In this document: positions 9,112 to 17,670 of the stretch, piece after piece
How the letters are laid out: each line of letters opens with the position of its first letter
How positions within the stretch are numbered: the first letter of the stretch is position 1
From: Desulfobacterales bacterium
GTDB taxonomy: Bacteria > Desulfobacterota > Desulfobacteria > Desulfobacterales > JALSRD01
DNA: 64,000 bases
Assembly: GCA_026984935.1 (NCBI GenBank)
Contig: JALSRD010000041.1
Coordinates: forward strand, 1 to 64,000
Reading direction: 5' to 3'
Notes under the pieces: model-generated
Told to the model about the DNA's origin: nothing
The model's input: the letters and a program-made list of their open reading frames with translations, nothing else
Database searches by the model: none
Translations under genes and position numbers: made by a program

Positions 9112-10200
9112 TCAAATGCCGGCCGGCATTTCCCCGGGGTCCGGCTTGAGGGCCACCTGCCACAGGTTGACGCCGGTGATCAGCGCCGAAATCAGCCCGG
9201 CCGCGATGATCGGAAACAGCTGCACGGCGTGGTTGGCCAGCGTGAAGCCGGCCGCTTCTTTGGCGGATACACCGAACAAGGTCATGGCAAAGACACCGCC
9301 GGCTTCCCAGATCCCCCAGTAGCCCGGAATCGACGGCAGGGCGATGAAAAAGCAGACAATCACCATGACGGCGGTAATTTCCGCAAAGCTGAGGCGGATG
9401 CCGGGTGCCCCCTGCAGGATGACAAAATAGGAAAGCGCCACCAGCAGCCAGATTACGACCGAGAGCAGCACGCAGGCGAGCATCATCCCGGGGCGCCGCA
9501 GCACCGCAAAGCCTCCGGCCACGTGTTCCACCATGGCTTTCAGCGGACGGCTGATCATACGCTCAATCCTGAGGCTGAAAGCCTTGCCGCCAAAGGCAAA
9601 CAGCGTCGGGATACGGTCGAGCATGGCCATCAGCAGGCGGCGCGACGCACGAACAGAAACCAGAACAACGGCGGCGATCAGCAGCAGACAGATCTTCAGC
9701 AGTCCGTGGCTGGCGGCCACCAACGTGCGGCGGTTCAAATTGTAGCTCCCGAAGTGCATGCTGTGTCCGGGATCAATGGGAACCGTGGCCAGTACAACGG
9801 CCAGCAGGCAGACCAGCAGGATGGTGTCCAGCAGGCGTTCGGCGGCCACCGTGGCCAGTCCCCTGGTAAAAGGGTAGGCCTCTTTCTTCTTGATGAGCAG
9901 GGGCCTGACGATTTCTCCGATTCTGCCCGGAAAGACGCAGTTGAGCATAAATCCGATCATCAGCGGATGCAGGGCCTGCCAGAAGCGGATGCGTTCGCTG
10001 TTTAATAATATCTGCCAGCGGAAAGCCCGCAGAAAGAAACTCGCCAGGATAATCGCCACCCCCGGCAGCACCCACCAGTAGTTGATCGACATCAGGTAGT
10101 GGCGCAAATCATCGAAGGGCACGTTTCTGAAGGCGAAATAGAGCATCGCTCCAGACAGGACGATACCCGTGATGATGGAAAAGGCGAGTCTCTTGTGCAT
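9112..10200 (-). CDS. flippase-like / lysylphosphatidylglycerol synthase TM-domain family protein
   Basis: A 362-residue polytopic inner-membrane protein with about eight hydrophobic segments. Family marks are LRAFRWQILL and LNCVFPGRIGEIVRPLLI (the conserved GRxGE element), then RGLATVAAERLLDTILL and SIPGYWGIWEAGG near the end. This is the membrane half found in MprF-like proteins (Pfam LPG_synthase_TM), here without a soluble synthase domain. Such stand-alone members are thought to move lipids across the membrane, but the substrate is not known. It lies between ribF and def on the same strand; co-transcription is likely, and a link to translation genes is not implied. Confidence 0.82.
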   Translation of the reverse strand: MHKRLAFSIITGIVLSGAMLYFAFRNVPFDDLRHYLMSINYWWVLPGVAIILASFFLRAFRWQILLNSERIRFWQALHPLMIGFMLNCVFPGRIGEIVRPLLIKKKEAYPFTRGLATVAAERLLDTILLVCLLAVVLATVPIDPGHSMHFGSYNLNRRTLVAASHGLLKICLLLIAAVVLVSVRASRRLLMAMLDRIPTLFAFGGKAFSLRIERMISRPLKAMVEHVAGGFAVLRRPGMMLACVLLSVVIWLLVALSYFVILQGAPGIRLSFAEITAVMVIVCFFIALPSIPGYWGIWEAGGVFAMTLFGVSAKEAAGFTLANHAVQLFPIIAAGLISALITGVNLWQVALKPDPGEMPAGI

Positions 10201-10239
10201 GCTTGTCAGTCTTTTGCGATGGTCGTGAGATGCAATCTG

Positions 10240-11175
10240 TCAGTGGGCCAGAATCCGGCGTGCCTGGTCGATATCCCGGCGGATCTGCTGCGCCAGTTCG
10301 GAAATTTTTTCAAATCGGACTTCGTCACGGATGCGCTGGACGAAGTTGACCCGGATTTTTTTTCCGTAAAGATCCCCATTGAAATCGAGAAGGTGCACTT
10401 CCACCGTGAATACATGGTCGTCGAAGGTCGGGCTGTAGCCGATATTGGCGACGCCGGCATACTTTTTGGAAAGGCATTCGACGGTAACGGCGTACACGCC
10501 GGTCTTGGGGCAAAGTTCATCCTGCAGGTTGATGTTGGCCGTGGGAAAACCCAGCAGCCGGCCACCACGGTCCCGGCCCCTGGCCACGACACCACGGATC
10601 TGGTAGTAGCGCCCCAGGAGTTTGCGGGATTCGGCAACCTGGCCGGCCCTGACGAGTTCCCGGATCCTGGTGGAGCTGATGCGGCCGCGCCACAGGTTGG
10701 CCGTTTCGATCCAGTCCGCCACGATCACACGGTAGTTGAGGCGCGGAGCAAGACGCTTCAAGAAATCGATATTTCCGCCGCGGTCCTTGCCGAAGGCGTA
10801 GTCCTGACCGACGACAATGGCCCGCATGCCGATACGTTTCACCAGGATGTCGGCAACAAAGGTTTCGGCCGTGATTTCGGCGGTCCGGCGGCTGAAGGGT
10901 TCGCAGATGAGCACATCGATGCCGGTTTTTTCGATCAGCTCCACTTTCTGCTCGAGCAAGGTAATCAGAGGCGGTCCGCCGTTGGGCGAAAGCACCTTGA
11001 TGGGGTGCGGCTCAAAGGTCAGAGCCACCGAGGTGCCACCCATGGCGTCCGCCTGCTCGATGACTTCGTGGAAAAGCGACTGGTGTCCGATGTGCACACC
11101 ATCGAAGTTTCCGATGGTTATGGCCGTATTTTTAAATGGTTCGTGGATATTTTCAAGGCCGTTGATCAGTTTCAT
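10240..11175 (-). CDS. ribF: bifunctional riboflavin kinase / FAD synthetase
   Basis: A 311-residue fusion that phosphorylates riboflavin to FMN and adenylylates FMN to FAD. The N-terminal nucleotidyltransferase domain has ITIGNFDGVHIGHQSLF, the HxGH signature, and later ISSTRIRELV. The C-terminal riboflavin kinase domain has RGRDRGGRLLGFPTANINL, the PTAN motif, and GVANIGYSPTF. Start at the ATG at 11175; a TTG two codons upstream is also open, and neither has a clear ribosome-binding site. It appears to be the first gene of the minus-strand block running to galE. Confidence 0.95.
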   Translation of the reverse strand: MKLINGLENIHEPFKNTAITIGNFDGVHIGHQSLFHEVIEQADAMGGTSVALTFEPHPIKVLSPNGGPPLITLLEQKVELIEKTGIDVLICEPFSRRTAEITAETFVADILVKRIGMRAIVVGQDYAFGKDRGGNIDFLKRLAPRLNYRVIVADWIETANLWRGRISSTRIRELVRAGQVAESRKLLGRYYQIRGVVARGRDRGGRLLGFPTANINLQDELCPKTGVYAVTVECLSKKYAGVANIGYSPTFDDHVFTVEVHLLDFNGDLYGKKIRVNFVQRIRDEVRFEKISELAQQIRRDIDQARRILAH

Positions 11176-11282
11176 GGGCAATTGCGCGGCTCGCTTTTAA
11201 ATCTGCTTGACATCTATTTAAAAAAAATATATCTAAAGCATCTTGTAAATTAAATCAATCTTTTTTGGTTCTTTTTCAGGTT

Positions 11283-11369
11283 GCCGAAGTGGCGGAATTG
11301 GTAGACGCGCTAGGTTCAGGGTCTAGTGGATGTACGTCCGTGGGAGTTCGAGTCTCCCCTTCGGCACCA
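11283..11369 (+). tRNA. tRNA-Leu (anticodon CAG)
   Basis: An 87-base class II tRNA with encoded CCA. The acceptor stem GCCGAAG pairs with CTTCGGC and is followed by discriminator A and CCA. The anticodon stem CTAGG/TCTAG carries the loop TTCAGGG, so the anticodon is CAG. A long variable arm (about 11345 and before) and GTTCGAGTC in the T arm complete it. A pyrimidine-rich stretch follows, without an obvious hairpin terminator. Confidence 0.97.
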
Positions 11370-11796
11370 CCTTTCTTTTTTTCTTCTTGATTTCCAAAAG
11401 AAACGGACCTTTACGGCCGCGCCCCGATCCGGGTTTTTAACCTGCCGCGGGGTGCCGGCCCGTCGCGGTGTTGTAGCGCCGCCACCGTGCCGTCAGGCCT
11501 ATTCGGCCGCCGCCGACCTCCGGCCGTCTCCATTATAAGCATTGATCCCAAAAGCGCAAATGCGTTATGATGCCGCGCCTGACCGACGTCGGTTGTGCAG
11601 GCTTTGTCTGTATGTGCCGGTGGGTGATCCGCTGTATCGGCCTTTTGAAAAACGGCACGGCGGGTAAGCCCACGGCGCTGGGGTCGTATGTTCAAAATAC
11701 GTTCCGGCAACTTTGCGCTAATCCCGCCGATGGCGGGACCGCCGCTCCTTCGACAGCCCGTTACCGGAGGTTTTTGAGAGGCTACGTGGGATCGTC

Positions 11797-11985
11797 TTAC
11801 ATTTCTTTGGTATGGCCGCTACAGCTGCCCTTGGGCGAAGTGCGGATGTCGTTCTGGTGCCGGGCGATGGAGATAATCAACGACAGGCCGGCCCTGACCG
11901 GATCGGGCAGATCGCCGGTTTTCAGCTTTTCAGCTTCTTCACAAATGGCTTCGAAAGCCCTGCTGATCTTTTCGGTGCTCAACAT
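11797..11985 (-). CDS. small unknown protein, 62 residues
   Basis: A short frame starting MLSTEKISRAFEAICEEAEK. The predicted product is mostly helical, with a charged C-terminus. Support comes from a strong GGGAGGG ribosome-binding site six bases before the ATG at 11985 and from amino acid use that looks protein-like, unlike the other open frames nearby. I do not recognise the family. It stands alone in an otherwise gene-poor stretch between tRNA-Leu and the sugar dehydrogenase gene. Confidence 0.55.
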   Translation of the reverse strand: MLSTEKISRAFEAICEEAEKLKTGDLPDPVRAGLSLIISIARHQNDIRTSPKGSCSGHTKEM

Positions 11986-12429
11986 CGTCAACCCTCCCGG
12001 ATTTTTTCTCGTTGCGGTGATGGCGGCCCCCCGTCCGCCGGCGCTTGCCTGTCACCGTAATCTAATACATGCGCGCGGGTTGTCAAAACGTCGCAGGCCT
12101 GGATTGGAAAAGGCGGCCAAGGCTTTCTGGCCGCATGACCCCGCGGCGGTTGAAATTTGTTTTTCCAGAAGCTATAGAACGGATGTCATATTTTCGGCAG
12201 AAAAAGTAACAAAAACCGCCTGGGTCCATGGGCCCGCAAATGACGGTGTACGGCCGGCAGATGGCGGCAACTTACGATAATTAAAGGCAAACGACGGCGA
12301 ACGCATGCTTTCCGGAAGTGCTGCCGTCATCATGGCATGTCTTTTGCTGGTAAGCTCGGAGGCACTGGCCCTGTTTGCCCGCCTGAGGCGCGCAACGCCG
12401 ATACTTTTGAAAAGGAGCGCAGAATATCC
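11986..12429. other. intergenic stretch with one perfect hairpin
   Basis: No gene is supported here. A 7-bp perfect stem GCGGCCA/TGGCCGC with an 8-base loop lies at 12113-12134, without a T-run on either strand. The stretch must contain the promoter of the sugar dehydrogenase gene, but I cannot place it. The interval 11370-11796 is likewise empty apart from chance open frames. Confidence 0.3.
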
Positions 12430-14100
12430 ATGCAGATGACAACCCCGGACGATTCCAGAGAAAAACCGCAGGTATCCGTCAGCCCGGCCGGCGAGCGCTT
12501 TGCCCTGCCCACTGAGAACGACTATCAGGAAGAGATTGGACGCCTGCAGAAAATGGCCGCCGAACAGCGCCGGCAGGGCAGGCAGGTCGTGGTCGTCATG
12601 GGCGTGGGCTTTGTCGGTGCCGTAATGGCCGGTGTGGTGGCCGACTCCGTGGATGCCCGCAGCGGAGATCCGCTCTATTTCGTCATGGGCATGCAGCGTC
12701 CGTCGCCGCGTTCTTTCTGGAAAATTCCACTGTTAAACCGCGGCGTGGCGCCGGTGGAAGCCGAAGACGAGGAAGTGGCGCCGCTGATCAAACGTTGCGT
12801 CCAGGAAAAAAAGACCTTGACGGCAACTTTCACCTATGACGCCCTGGCGCTGGCCGATATCGTGGTGGTCGACGTACAGTGTGACTACCTCAAGGAGACC
12901 ATCGGGGATGTCAAGAAAGGCCGCGCCGACATCGCCGCGCTGGAGGAGAGTCTCAAGATCATCGGCAAGCGCATCCAACCCTCCTGCCTGGTGCTCATCG
13001 AAACCACGGTGCCGCCGGGAACCACCGAATACGTGGCTTACCCGCTGATCAAAAAGGCCTTTGAAGAAAGGGGACTTGACGACGCCGAGCCCTGCCTGGC
13101 ACATTCCTTCGAACGCGTTATGCCGGGGCGGCATTACGTGGCTTCCATCCGGGATTTCTGGCGGGTCTGCAGCGGCATCAACGATACGGCGCGCCGGAAA
13201 GTGGTACAGTTTCTCTCCTCGGTCATCAATGTCGAAAAATATCCGCTCACGGTGCTGGACCGGCCCATTGAAAGCGAAACCTGCAAGATCGTGGAGAATT
13301 CATATCGGGCCACAATTCTGGCCTTTCTGGACGAATGGAGCCTGTTTTCCGAGCGCAACGGCGTGGACCTGATCAAGGTGATCGAGGCCATCAAGGTACG
13401 TCCCACACATTCCAACCTGATCTTTCCCGGTCCCGGCATCGGCGGATACTGCCTCCCCAAGGACGGCGGCCTGGGCGTCTGGGCCTACAACACGCTCATG
13501 GGTTTCGAAGACGACATCTTCAAGCTGACGCCTGCGGCCATCGACATCAACGATACGCGCGCCCTGCATGCCGTACAACTGGTGCGCGACGCTTTGAGAA
13601 ACATGGGCCGCATCGTGGCGGCTTCGAAGATCGCCGTGCTGGGGGCTTCCTACCGTGAAGATGTCGGCGATACGCGCTATTCGGGGTCGGAGCTGATCGT
13701 GCGCAAACTCACCGAGATGGGTGGTGAGGTGGTGGTGCACGACCCGTATGTCAGGCACTGGTGGGAGCTTGAGAAACAGGACAGCTACCCGGCGCCCGGA
13801 CATTCCTGGGGCCGCTTTTTCCGCAACCAGGAGTCGCTGGCCGGCATGCGCATCGCCGGGACGTTGGAGGCTGCCCTCAGGCAGGCGGATGCAGTTGTAA
13901 TGGCCGTGCGGCACCGCGCCTACCGTGAGCTCGAACCCGATGCCCTGGTGGCCATGACCAAGCGGCCGGTGGCACTGATTGACTGTTTCGGCCTTCTGGA
14001 CGATGCCGCCATCCGGCGCTATTTCGAGCTCGGCTGTGAAGTCAAGGGCCTGGGCCGCGGCCACGTCAAGCGCATCAAGGATGAAGTACTGAAACGATAG
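12430..14100 (+). CDS. nucleotide-sugar dehydrogenase (UDP-glucose/UDP-ManNAc dehydrogenase family)
   Basis: A 556-residue protein, longer than the usual 420-450 because of an N-terminal extension of about 50 residues and internal insertions. The NAD-binding strand reads VVVVMGVGFVGAVMA. The dimer/catalytic region has LIETTVPPGTTEYV, and the catalytic cysteine lies in GPGIGGYCLPKDGG. The C-terminal UDP-binding domain has AVLGASYREDVGDTRYS. The reaction is NAD-dependent oxidation of a UDP-sugar at C6 to the uronic acid. The exact sugar cannot be assigned; divergence from classical Ugd and WecC suggests a distinct subgroup. ATG 12430 follows AAAAGGAG. The gene is monocistronic in this view. Confidence 0.83.
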   Translation: MQMTTPDDSREKPQVSVSPAGERFALPTENDYQEEIGRLQKMAAEQRRQGRQVVVVMGVGFVGAVMAGVVADSVDARSGDPLYFVMGMQRPSPRSFWKIPLLNRGVAPVEAEDEEVAPLIKRCVQEKKTLTATFTYDALALADIVVVDVQCDYLKETIGDVKKGRADIAALEESLKIIGKRIQPSCLVLIETTVPPGTTEYVAYPLIKKAFEERGLDDAEPCLAHSFERVMPGRHYVASIRDFWRVCSGINDTARRKVVQFLSSVINVEKYPLTVLDRPIESETCKIVENSYRATILAFLDEWSLFSERNGVDLIKVIEAIKVRPTHSNLIFPGPGIGGYCLPKDGGLGVWAYNTLMGFEDDIFKLTPAAIDINDTRALHAVQLVRDALRNMGRIVAASKIAVLGASYREDVGDTRYSGSELIVRKLTEMGGEVVVHDPYVRHWWELEKQDSYPAPGHSWGRFFRNQESLAGMRIAGTLEAALRQADAVVMAVRHRAYRELEPDALVAMTKRPVALIDCFGLLDDAAIRRYFELGCEVKGLGRGHVKRIKDEVLKR

Positions 14101-14101
14101 C

Positions 14102-14122
14102 GCCCCGCGGAAGTGGCGGGGC
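14102..14122 (+). terminator. hairpin after the sugar dehydrogenase gene
   Basis: A perfect 7-bp G+C stem GCCCCGC/GCGGGGC with a 7-base loop begins 2 bases after the stop codon. It is not followed by a T-run, so it is at best a weak or Rho-assisted terminator. Confidence 0.4.
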
Positions 14123-14229
14123 CCTTCACGTGGCGACCGCCTGGCTGCCGCCGGTTGTGGCAATGCCGGCGGCCGCCGATCTTTTGTAACCCCGGGCCCA
14201 TGGCGGCCTTTGCCCAGGAGCCAGCCTGC

Positions 14230-14694
14230 CTACCGCCCCCGGCCCCTGGCCGCCATGATTTGTTGATAGGCGCTCTGGATCTCTTTGAAACGCCGTTCCG
14301 CCAGTTTCTGAAATTCTTCCCCCAGATGCATCACCTTGTCCGGATGGTACCTGGCCGCCAGCTTGCGGTAGGCGGCCTTGACCTCATCTGTTGAAGCATC
14401 GGGTGCAATTCCCAGAATCGTATAGGGATCCTGCGGCCGGCTGTTTTCAGCAGCAGCCCTTTCCTGCCGATCGTCGTGCGTTTGTCGGTGGCCGGCGGCA
14501 CCGGTATCTTTATCACCGGGGCCCGCAAAGGTCCCGCGCCGCGCCGTTGCCTGCTGCAACGCGCGGTAGATACGCCAGATCATGAACACGACGGCCAGGT
14601 CGTCCAGCCAGCCCCATCCCGCCAGAAAATCCGGCAGCAGATCGTAGGGCAGCAGAACGTAGATTACGGCGATGATGATCAGCAACAGTTTCAT
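14230..14694 (-). CDS. membrane-anchored J-domain protein
   Basis: A 154-residue protein. The N-terminus is a hydrophobic segment followed by LLPYDLLPDFLAGWGWLDDL, a DUF1232-like membrane motif (the PxDLIPD style). The C-terminal 65 residues form a DnaJ domain: DPYTILGIAPDAS, then KLAARYHPDKV with the HPD tripeptide that stimulates DnaK ATPase, then RFKEIQSAYQQI. It would recruit DnaK to the inner membrane. It lacks the Gly/Phe and zinc regions of DnaJ proper. The ATG at 14694 is preceded by AGGATAA. Nearest genes are unrelated. Confidence 0.82.
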   Translation of the reverse strand: MKLLLIIIAVIYVLLPYDLLPDFLAGWGWLDDLAVVFMIWRIYRALQQATARRGTFAGPGDKDTGAAGHRQTHDDRQERAAAENSRPQDPYTILGIAPDASTDEVKAAYRKLAARYHPDKVMHLGEEFQKLAERRFKEIQSAYQQIMAARGRGR

Positions 14695-14897
14695 TGCGGG
14701 TTATCCTGCATCTTTGCGGCTGGATGGGCCGCCGGGCGAGGTCGCTTCCGCAACCGGCGGTCGCCGGTATATCACATGTGTCGCTCCAGATACAGGGTCG
14801 CGGACCTGTCTCCCGACACAGTGCTTTTGCGGCCAGTGAAACCGTTTTTCCCAGGAGGTGCCGTGTCACCTTGCAAACGGCGCGTGCGGCAGACGCG

Positions 14898-14920
14898 AAC
14901 TATTAAAAAAGTTAATAGTT
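14898..14920. promoter_or_regulatory. perfect 9-bp inverted repeat upstream of the minor pilin operon
   Basis: AACTATTAA and TTAATAGTT flank a 5-base A-rich loop, in a local A+T-rich patch within G+C-rich sequence. It could be an operator or a weak hairpin. The 484-base interval 14695-15178 otherwise holds no gene that I can support. Confidence 0.35.
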
Positions 14921-15112
14921 CTATAAAAAAGATTAAGGCACGATGCCTGTTTGGCCGATAGAAAATCAGCAATCCGGCGCGTCAACGCCACGGCTCGCAA
15001 AGTGGCCGTTAAATTTTATAGCAGTATAACGGATAGGAATGAAAGAATAAACGGAAACTTTGCCGTCCATTTTTATTATCTTTTTAACAATATTCCGGAA
15101 TTTCTGCGCTTT

Positions 15113-15129
15113 TGGCATAAAACTTGATC
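15113..15129 (+). promoter_or_regulatory. weak sigma-54-like promoter before the minor pilin operon
   Basis: TGGCAT, five bases, then TTGAT. The GG at 15114-15115 is followed after exactly 10 bases by GA at 15126-15127, where the consensus has GC. Spacing is right but the -12 element is imperfect. A PilR-like activator is encoded in this window, which makes it worth recording. Confidence 0.3.
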
Positions 15130-15178
15130 TACCCTCATGGCAAAAACGCGTCATGCCTGGAGGAGCAGGAGAAAAACC

Positions 15179-15676
15179 ATGCTGAGAAAAGATAGCGGCT
15201 TTACTTTGATGGAAATTATGGTGACGACAGCGATTTTTGGCATTCTGGCCGCCATTGCCGTACCCAACATGATCGGCTGGCTGCCGGGACATCGCCTGCA
15301 CAGCGCCGCCGGCGATATCCGCTCCAATCTGCAGCTGGCGAAAACGCGCGCGATCAAGGAAAACCGCTTCTATGCCGTTGTATTCAACCCGGTTGGAGGA
15401 AGTTACCAGGTAATCAACTGCGGGCCGGATCGCACCTATAATACAGGCGACGATCAGGTAGTCAAAACGGTGCGTTTGAATGAATACGGCAGCGGTGTGG
15501 CCTTCCACAGCGTGAGCTATGCCAACAACCTAGTCGTATTTCAGCCCAACGGCCTGAATCAGACAATGGGGTATGCAACGATTATAAATAACAGAGGTGC
15601 GCAAGCCAGGGCAGGCAATCCGTCACTGGCCGGTGTTGTCGTCTGTCAGAACCTGCTGGGAGGGACATGGCAATGA
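15179..15676 (+). CDS. fimT: type IV pilus minor pilin, FimT/GspH family
   Basis: A 165-residue prepilin. A short basic leader ends in Gly, followed by the mature N-terminus FTLMEIMVTTAIFGILAAIAV, which has the phenylalanine +1 and glutamate +5 needed for PilD cleavage, methylation and assembly. The C-terminal domain resembles GspH/FimT (SNLQLAKTRAIKENR). FimT-type proteins help prime pili and in some species bind DNA. The start at 15179 follows GGAGGAGCAGGAG. It is the first gene of an operon continuing through pilW, pilV, pilX and pilY1, and overlaps pilW by 10 bp. Confidence 0.9.
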   Translation: MLRKDSGFTLMEIMVTTAIFGILAAIAVPNMIGWLPGHRLHSAAGDIRSNLQLAKTRAIKENRFYAVVFNPVGGSYQVINCGPDRTYNTGDDQVVKTVRLNEYGSGVAFHSVSYANNLVVFQPNGLNQTMGYATIINNRGAQARAGNPSLAGVVVCQNLLGGTWQ

Positions 15677-16467
15677 TAGAAGTTCGAAATGCGGAAACGA
15701 GAGCCGATCAGAACGGCTTCACCCTGGTCGAAATGCTGGTGGCCATGGCTATTTCCAGTATCATGCTGGCGGTGATTGTCGTCACCTACCAGTCCCAGGC
15801 GCAGAGCCATATGACCCAGCAGGAAGTGGTGGACATGCACCAGAACGCCCGCGCCGCCCTGGATCTGATGGCGCGCGAGATCCGCATGGCCGGCCTGGAC
15901 CCTACCGGCAATGCCGGGGCGGGGATCTATGCCGCCGGTGCCACATCCGCCTATCTGCATTTCAGCCGCGACTTTACCGGCGGTGAGTCAGACGGGGCGG
16001 ACAACGATTCCGATGGAACCATCGATGAAGCGGATGAATGGTACGACGGGGCGGTTGGTACCGGCAATGAAGAAATTGAGTACAGACTGTCGAACGATGC
16101 CAACAACGACGGTGTTGCCGACGGTTTTCCCTGCAGCCTGCAACGGCGTGTCAGTATTTCCACTTCCCCTGGTTCCCCCTGGCAGAACGTGGCTGACAAC
16201 ATCGAAGCGCTGAACTTCGTCTACCTTGACGCCAGCAGCGCAGTGATTCCGGCGCCGGTCTCCTCAGCCAACCTGGCTAACATCCGTTCCATCCAGGTGA
16301 CGATCATCGCGCGCAGCAACAACCCGGTGATGATGCGAAAATTCACCGACCGCAATGTCTATGCGAACCAGCAGGGCACCGTCCTGCTGAACAAATCCGC
16401 CAGCCCGGATACTGTGCGGCGGATCGAACTGACCACTACGATCCAGTGCCGGAACCTCGGGTTATGA
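15667..16467 (+). CDS. pilW: type IV pilus minor pilin PilW-like
   Basis: A 266-residue prepilin with the cleavage motif NGFTLVEMLVAMAISSIMLA (Gly -1, Phe +1, Glu +5). The PilW-type continuation contains LMAREIRMAGLDP and a central acidic stretch rich in Asp and Gly (DGADNDSDGTIDEADE) that could bind calcium. Minor pilins of this class form the priming complex with PilV, PilX and PilY1 at the pilus tip. Translation is probably coupled to fimT, whose last 10 bases it overlaps. Confidence 0.88.
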   Translation: MAMIEVRNAETRADQNGFTLVEMLVAMAISSIMLAVIVVTYQSQAQSHMTQQEVVDMHQNARAALDLMAREIRMAGLDPTGNAGAGIYAAGATSAYLHFSRDFTGGESDGADNDSDGTIDEADEWYDGAVGTGNEEIEYRLSNDANNDGVADGFPCSLQRRVSISTSPGSPWQNVADNIEALNFVYLDASSAVIPAPVSSANLANIRSIQVTIIARSNNPVMMRKFTDRNVYANQQGTVLLNKSASPDTVRRIELTTTIQCRNLGL

Positions 16468-16496
16468 GAATGGCAATGAGGAAAGGAGTTTGACTC

Positions 16497-16979
16497 GTGT
16501 CTGTTCGGAATTTCAGGAAGGAAACAAATACATTCAGCGAGGAAAAAGGCTTTACACTCATTGAGGTCATGATCGCCATGGCAGTGTTTGCCATCGGGAT
16601 TCTGGCCGTCGGCAGCATGCAGCTCACAGCCGCCCATGGCAATACCGAGTCCGGCAAGATGACGACGGCCGCCACCATTGCACAGAACCAGATGGAGCAG
16701 CTGATCAGCACAGACTACGATGACCCGGCTTATCCGGGCAATCCCGCCTGGGCGCTCAACGACACCAATGGCGACGGCACGGCCGGCCTCAACAGCAATA
16801 CCGCCGGCACGGCGGATCATGCCGATCCGGCCAATCCCGTCAACGGGCAGTACTTCGTCTACTGGAACATCGCGGCGGACAATCCGATCCGCAATACCAA
16901 GACTATTGAGGTCATCGTCACCTGGCGCAACGGCCGCCGGCAGGTTGCGCTGACTTCCATCAAAGACAACATCCTGTAG
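16497..16979 (+). CDS. pilV: type IV pilus minor pilin PilV-like
   Basis: A 160-residue prepilin with KGFTLIEVMIAMAVFAIGIL, giving Gly -1, Phe +1 and Glu +5, followed by QNQMEQLI typical of PilV. The start is a GTG at 16497 preceded by GAAAGGAG. It lies 29 bases after pilW. The C-terminal part contains a Gly/Asn/Asp-rich segment and ends in a beta-strand region (VIVTWRNGRRQVALTSI). Confidence 0.88.
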   Translation: MSVRNFRKETNTFSEEKGFTLIEVMIAMAVFAIGILAVGSMQLTAAHGNTESGKMTTAATIAQNQMEQLISTDYDDPAYPGNPAWALNDTNGDGTAGLNSNTAGTADHADPANPVNGQYFVYWNIAADNPIRNTKTIEVIVTWRNGRRQVALTSIKDNIL

Positions 16980-17001
16980 GGTCGATTTGAAAGGAAAAAC
17001 C

Positions 17002-17619
17002 ATGCGAAGCGTTTCCAGCCTCGTCGCCAATGAACGCGGTTCGACACTGATATTTGCCATCCTGGTTCTGGCGCTGCTGACCATTATCGGTGTTGCTTCC
17101 ACCACCACCAGTACGATGGAGAGCACGATCTCGGGCAATGACACCGTTGCCAAAATGGCCTTTCAGCAGGCGGATGGAGGATCGGAGTCCGGCATCGAAC
17201 TGGTGGAGCAGAATATCGAAGCCAGCGGCTTCGATGCCAATGACACGTCCCAGATAACGGGAATCCACATCAACACCAGCCATCTGAACTTTTACCTCAA
17301 CGGCCCGCCGTCCGTCGATGCAAGCACCCGGGTTGCCAGTCGAGCCGAAGCGGACATCGATACCTATGGCGACAGCGTTACGGGACCGGATGCCTATCTG
17401 CCCCAAAATGCAACCGAGGCCCAGCCCCATACCAGTCTGTCCGTCGGCGGACAGGCGAAGCTGGCAACCGGTGCGGCCATCCAGATGATCGCGGGCTATG
17501 AAGGCAAGGGCAAGGGCAGCGCCGGCGGGGTGCACGTGCTTTACGACATCTGGTCCAAGCGCAAAGACGTGAAGAACAGCGAGGCCGTGGTCCATCTCCA
17601 GTGGCGGCATGTTATTTGA
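17002..17619 (+). CDS. pilX: PilX-like pilus assembly protein
   Basis: A 205-residue protein with the PilX N-terminal pattern: NERGSTLIFAILVLALLTIIG, in which Gly precedes the hydrophobic helix but the usual Phe +1 is replaced by Ser and there is no Glu +5. This is common in PilX. The next stretch STTTSTMESTISGNDTVAKM also fits. PilX is part of the minor pilin priming complex. The ATG at 17002 with AAAGGA upstream is preferred over an in-frame TTG at 16987. Confidence 0.83.
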   Translation: MRSVSSLVANERGSTLIFAILVLALLTIIGVASTTTSTMESTISGNDTVAKMAFQQADGGSESGIELVEQNIEASGFDANDTSQITGIHINTSHLNFYLNGPPSVDASTRVASRAEADIDTYGDSVTGPDAYLPQNATEAQPHTSLSVGGQAKLATGAAIQMIAGYEGKGKGSAGGVHVLYDIWSKRKDVKNSEAVVHLQWRHVI

Positions 17620-17670
17620 GCGCCCGGCGGACCGATACATGATTAGCCTTTATGAAGGAGAGACAATCCC

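Noticed and set aside
9229-10005. Plus-strand open frame opposite the flippase-like gene
   Set aside because: The product is rich in Gln, His and Gly with no motif, while the opposite strand encodes regular membrane helices.
165-11557. Shared 13-mer ATCCCAAAAGCGC near 203-215 (minus) and 11545-11557 (plus)
   Set aside because: Matches of this length are expected by chance in 64 kb; no extended similarity.
11411-11710. Minus-strand open frame after tRNA-Leu
   Set aside because: Composition is not protein-like, there is no ribosome-binding site and no recognisable family.
14695-15178. c-di-GMP (GEMM) riboswitch upstream of the pilin operon
   Set aside because: The conserved GEMM core sequences were looked for by eye here and before pilA and were not found.
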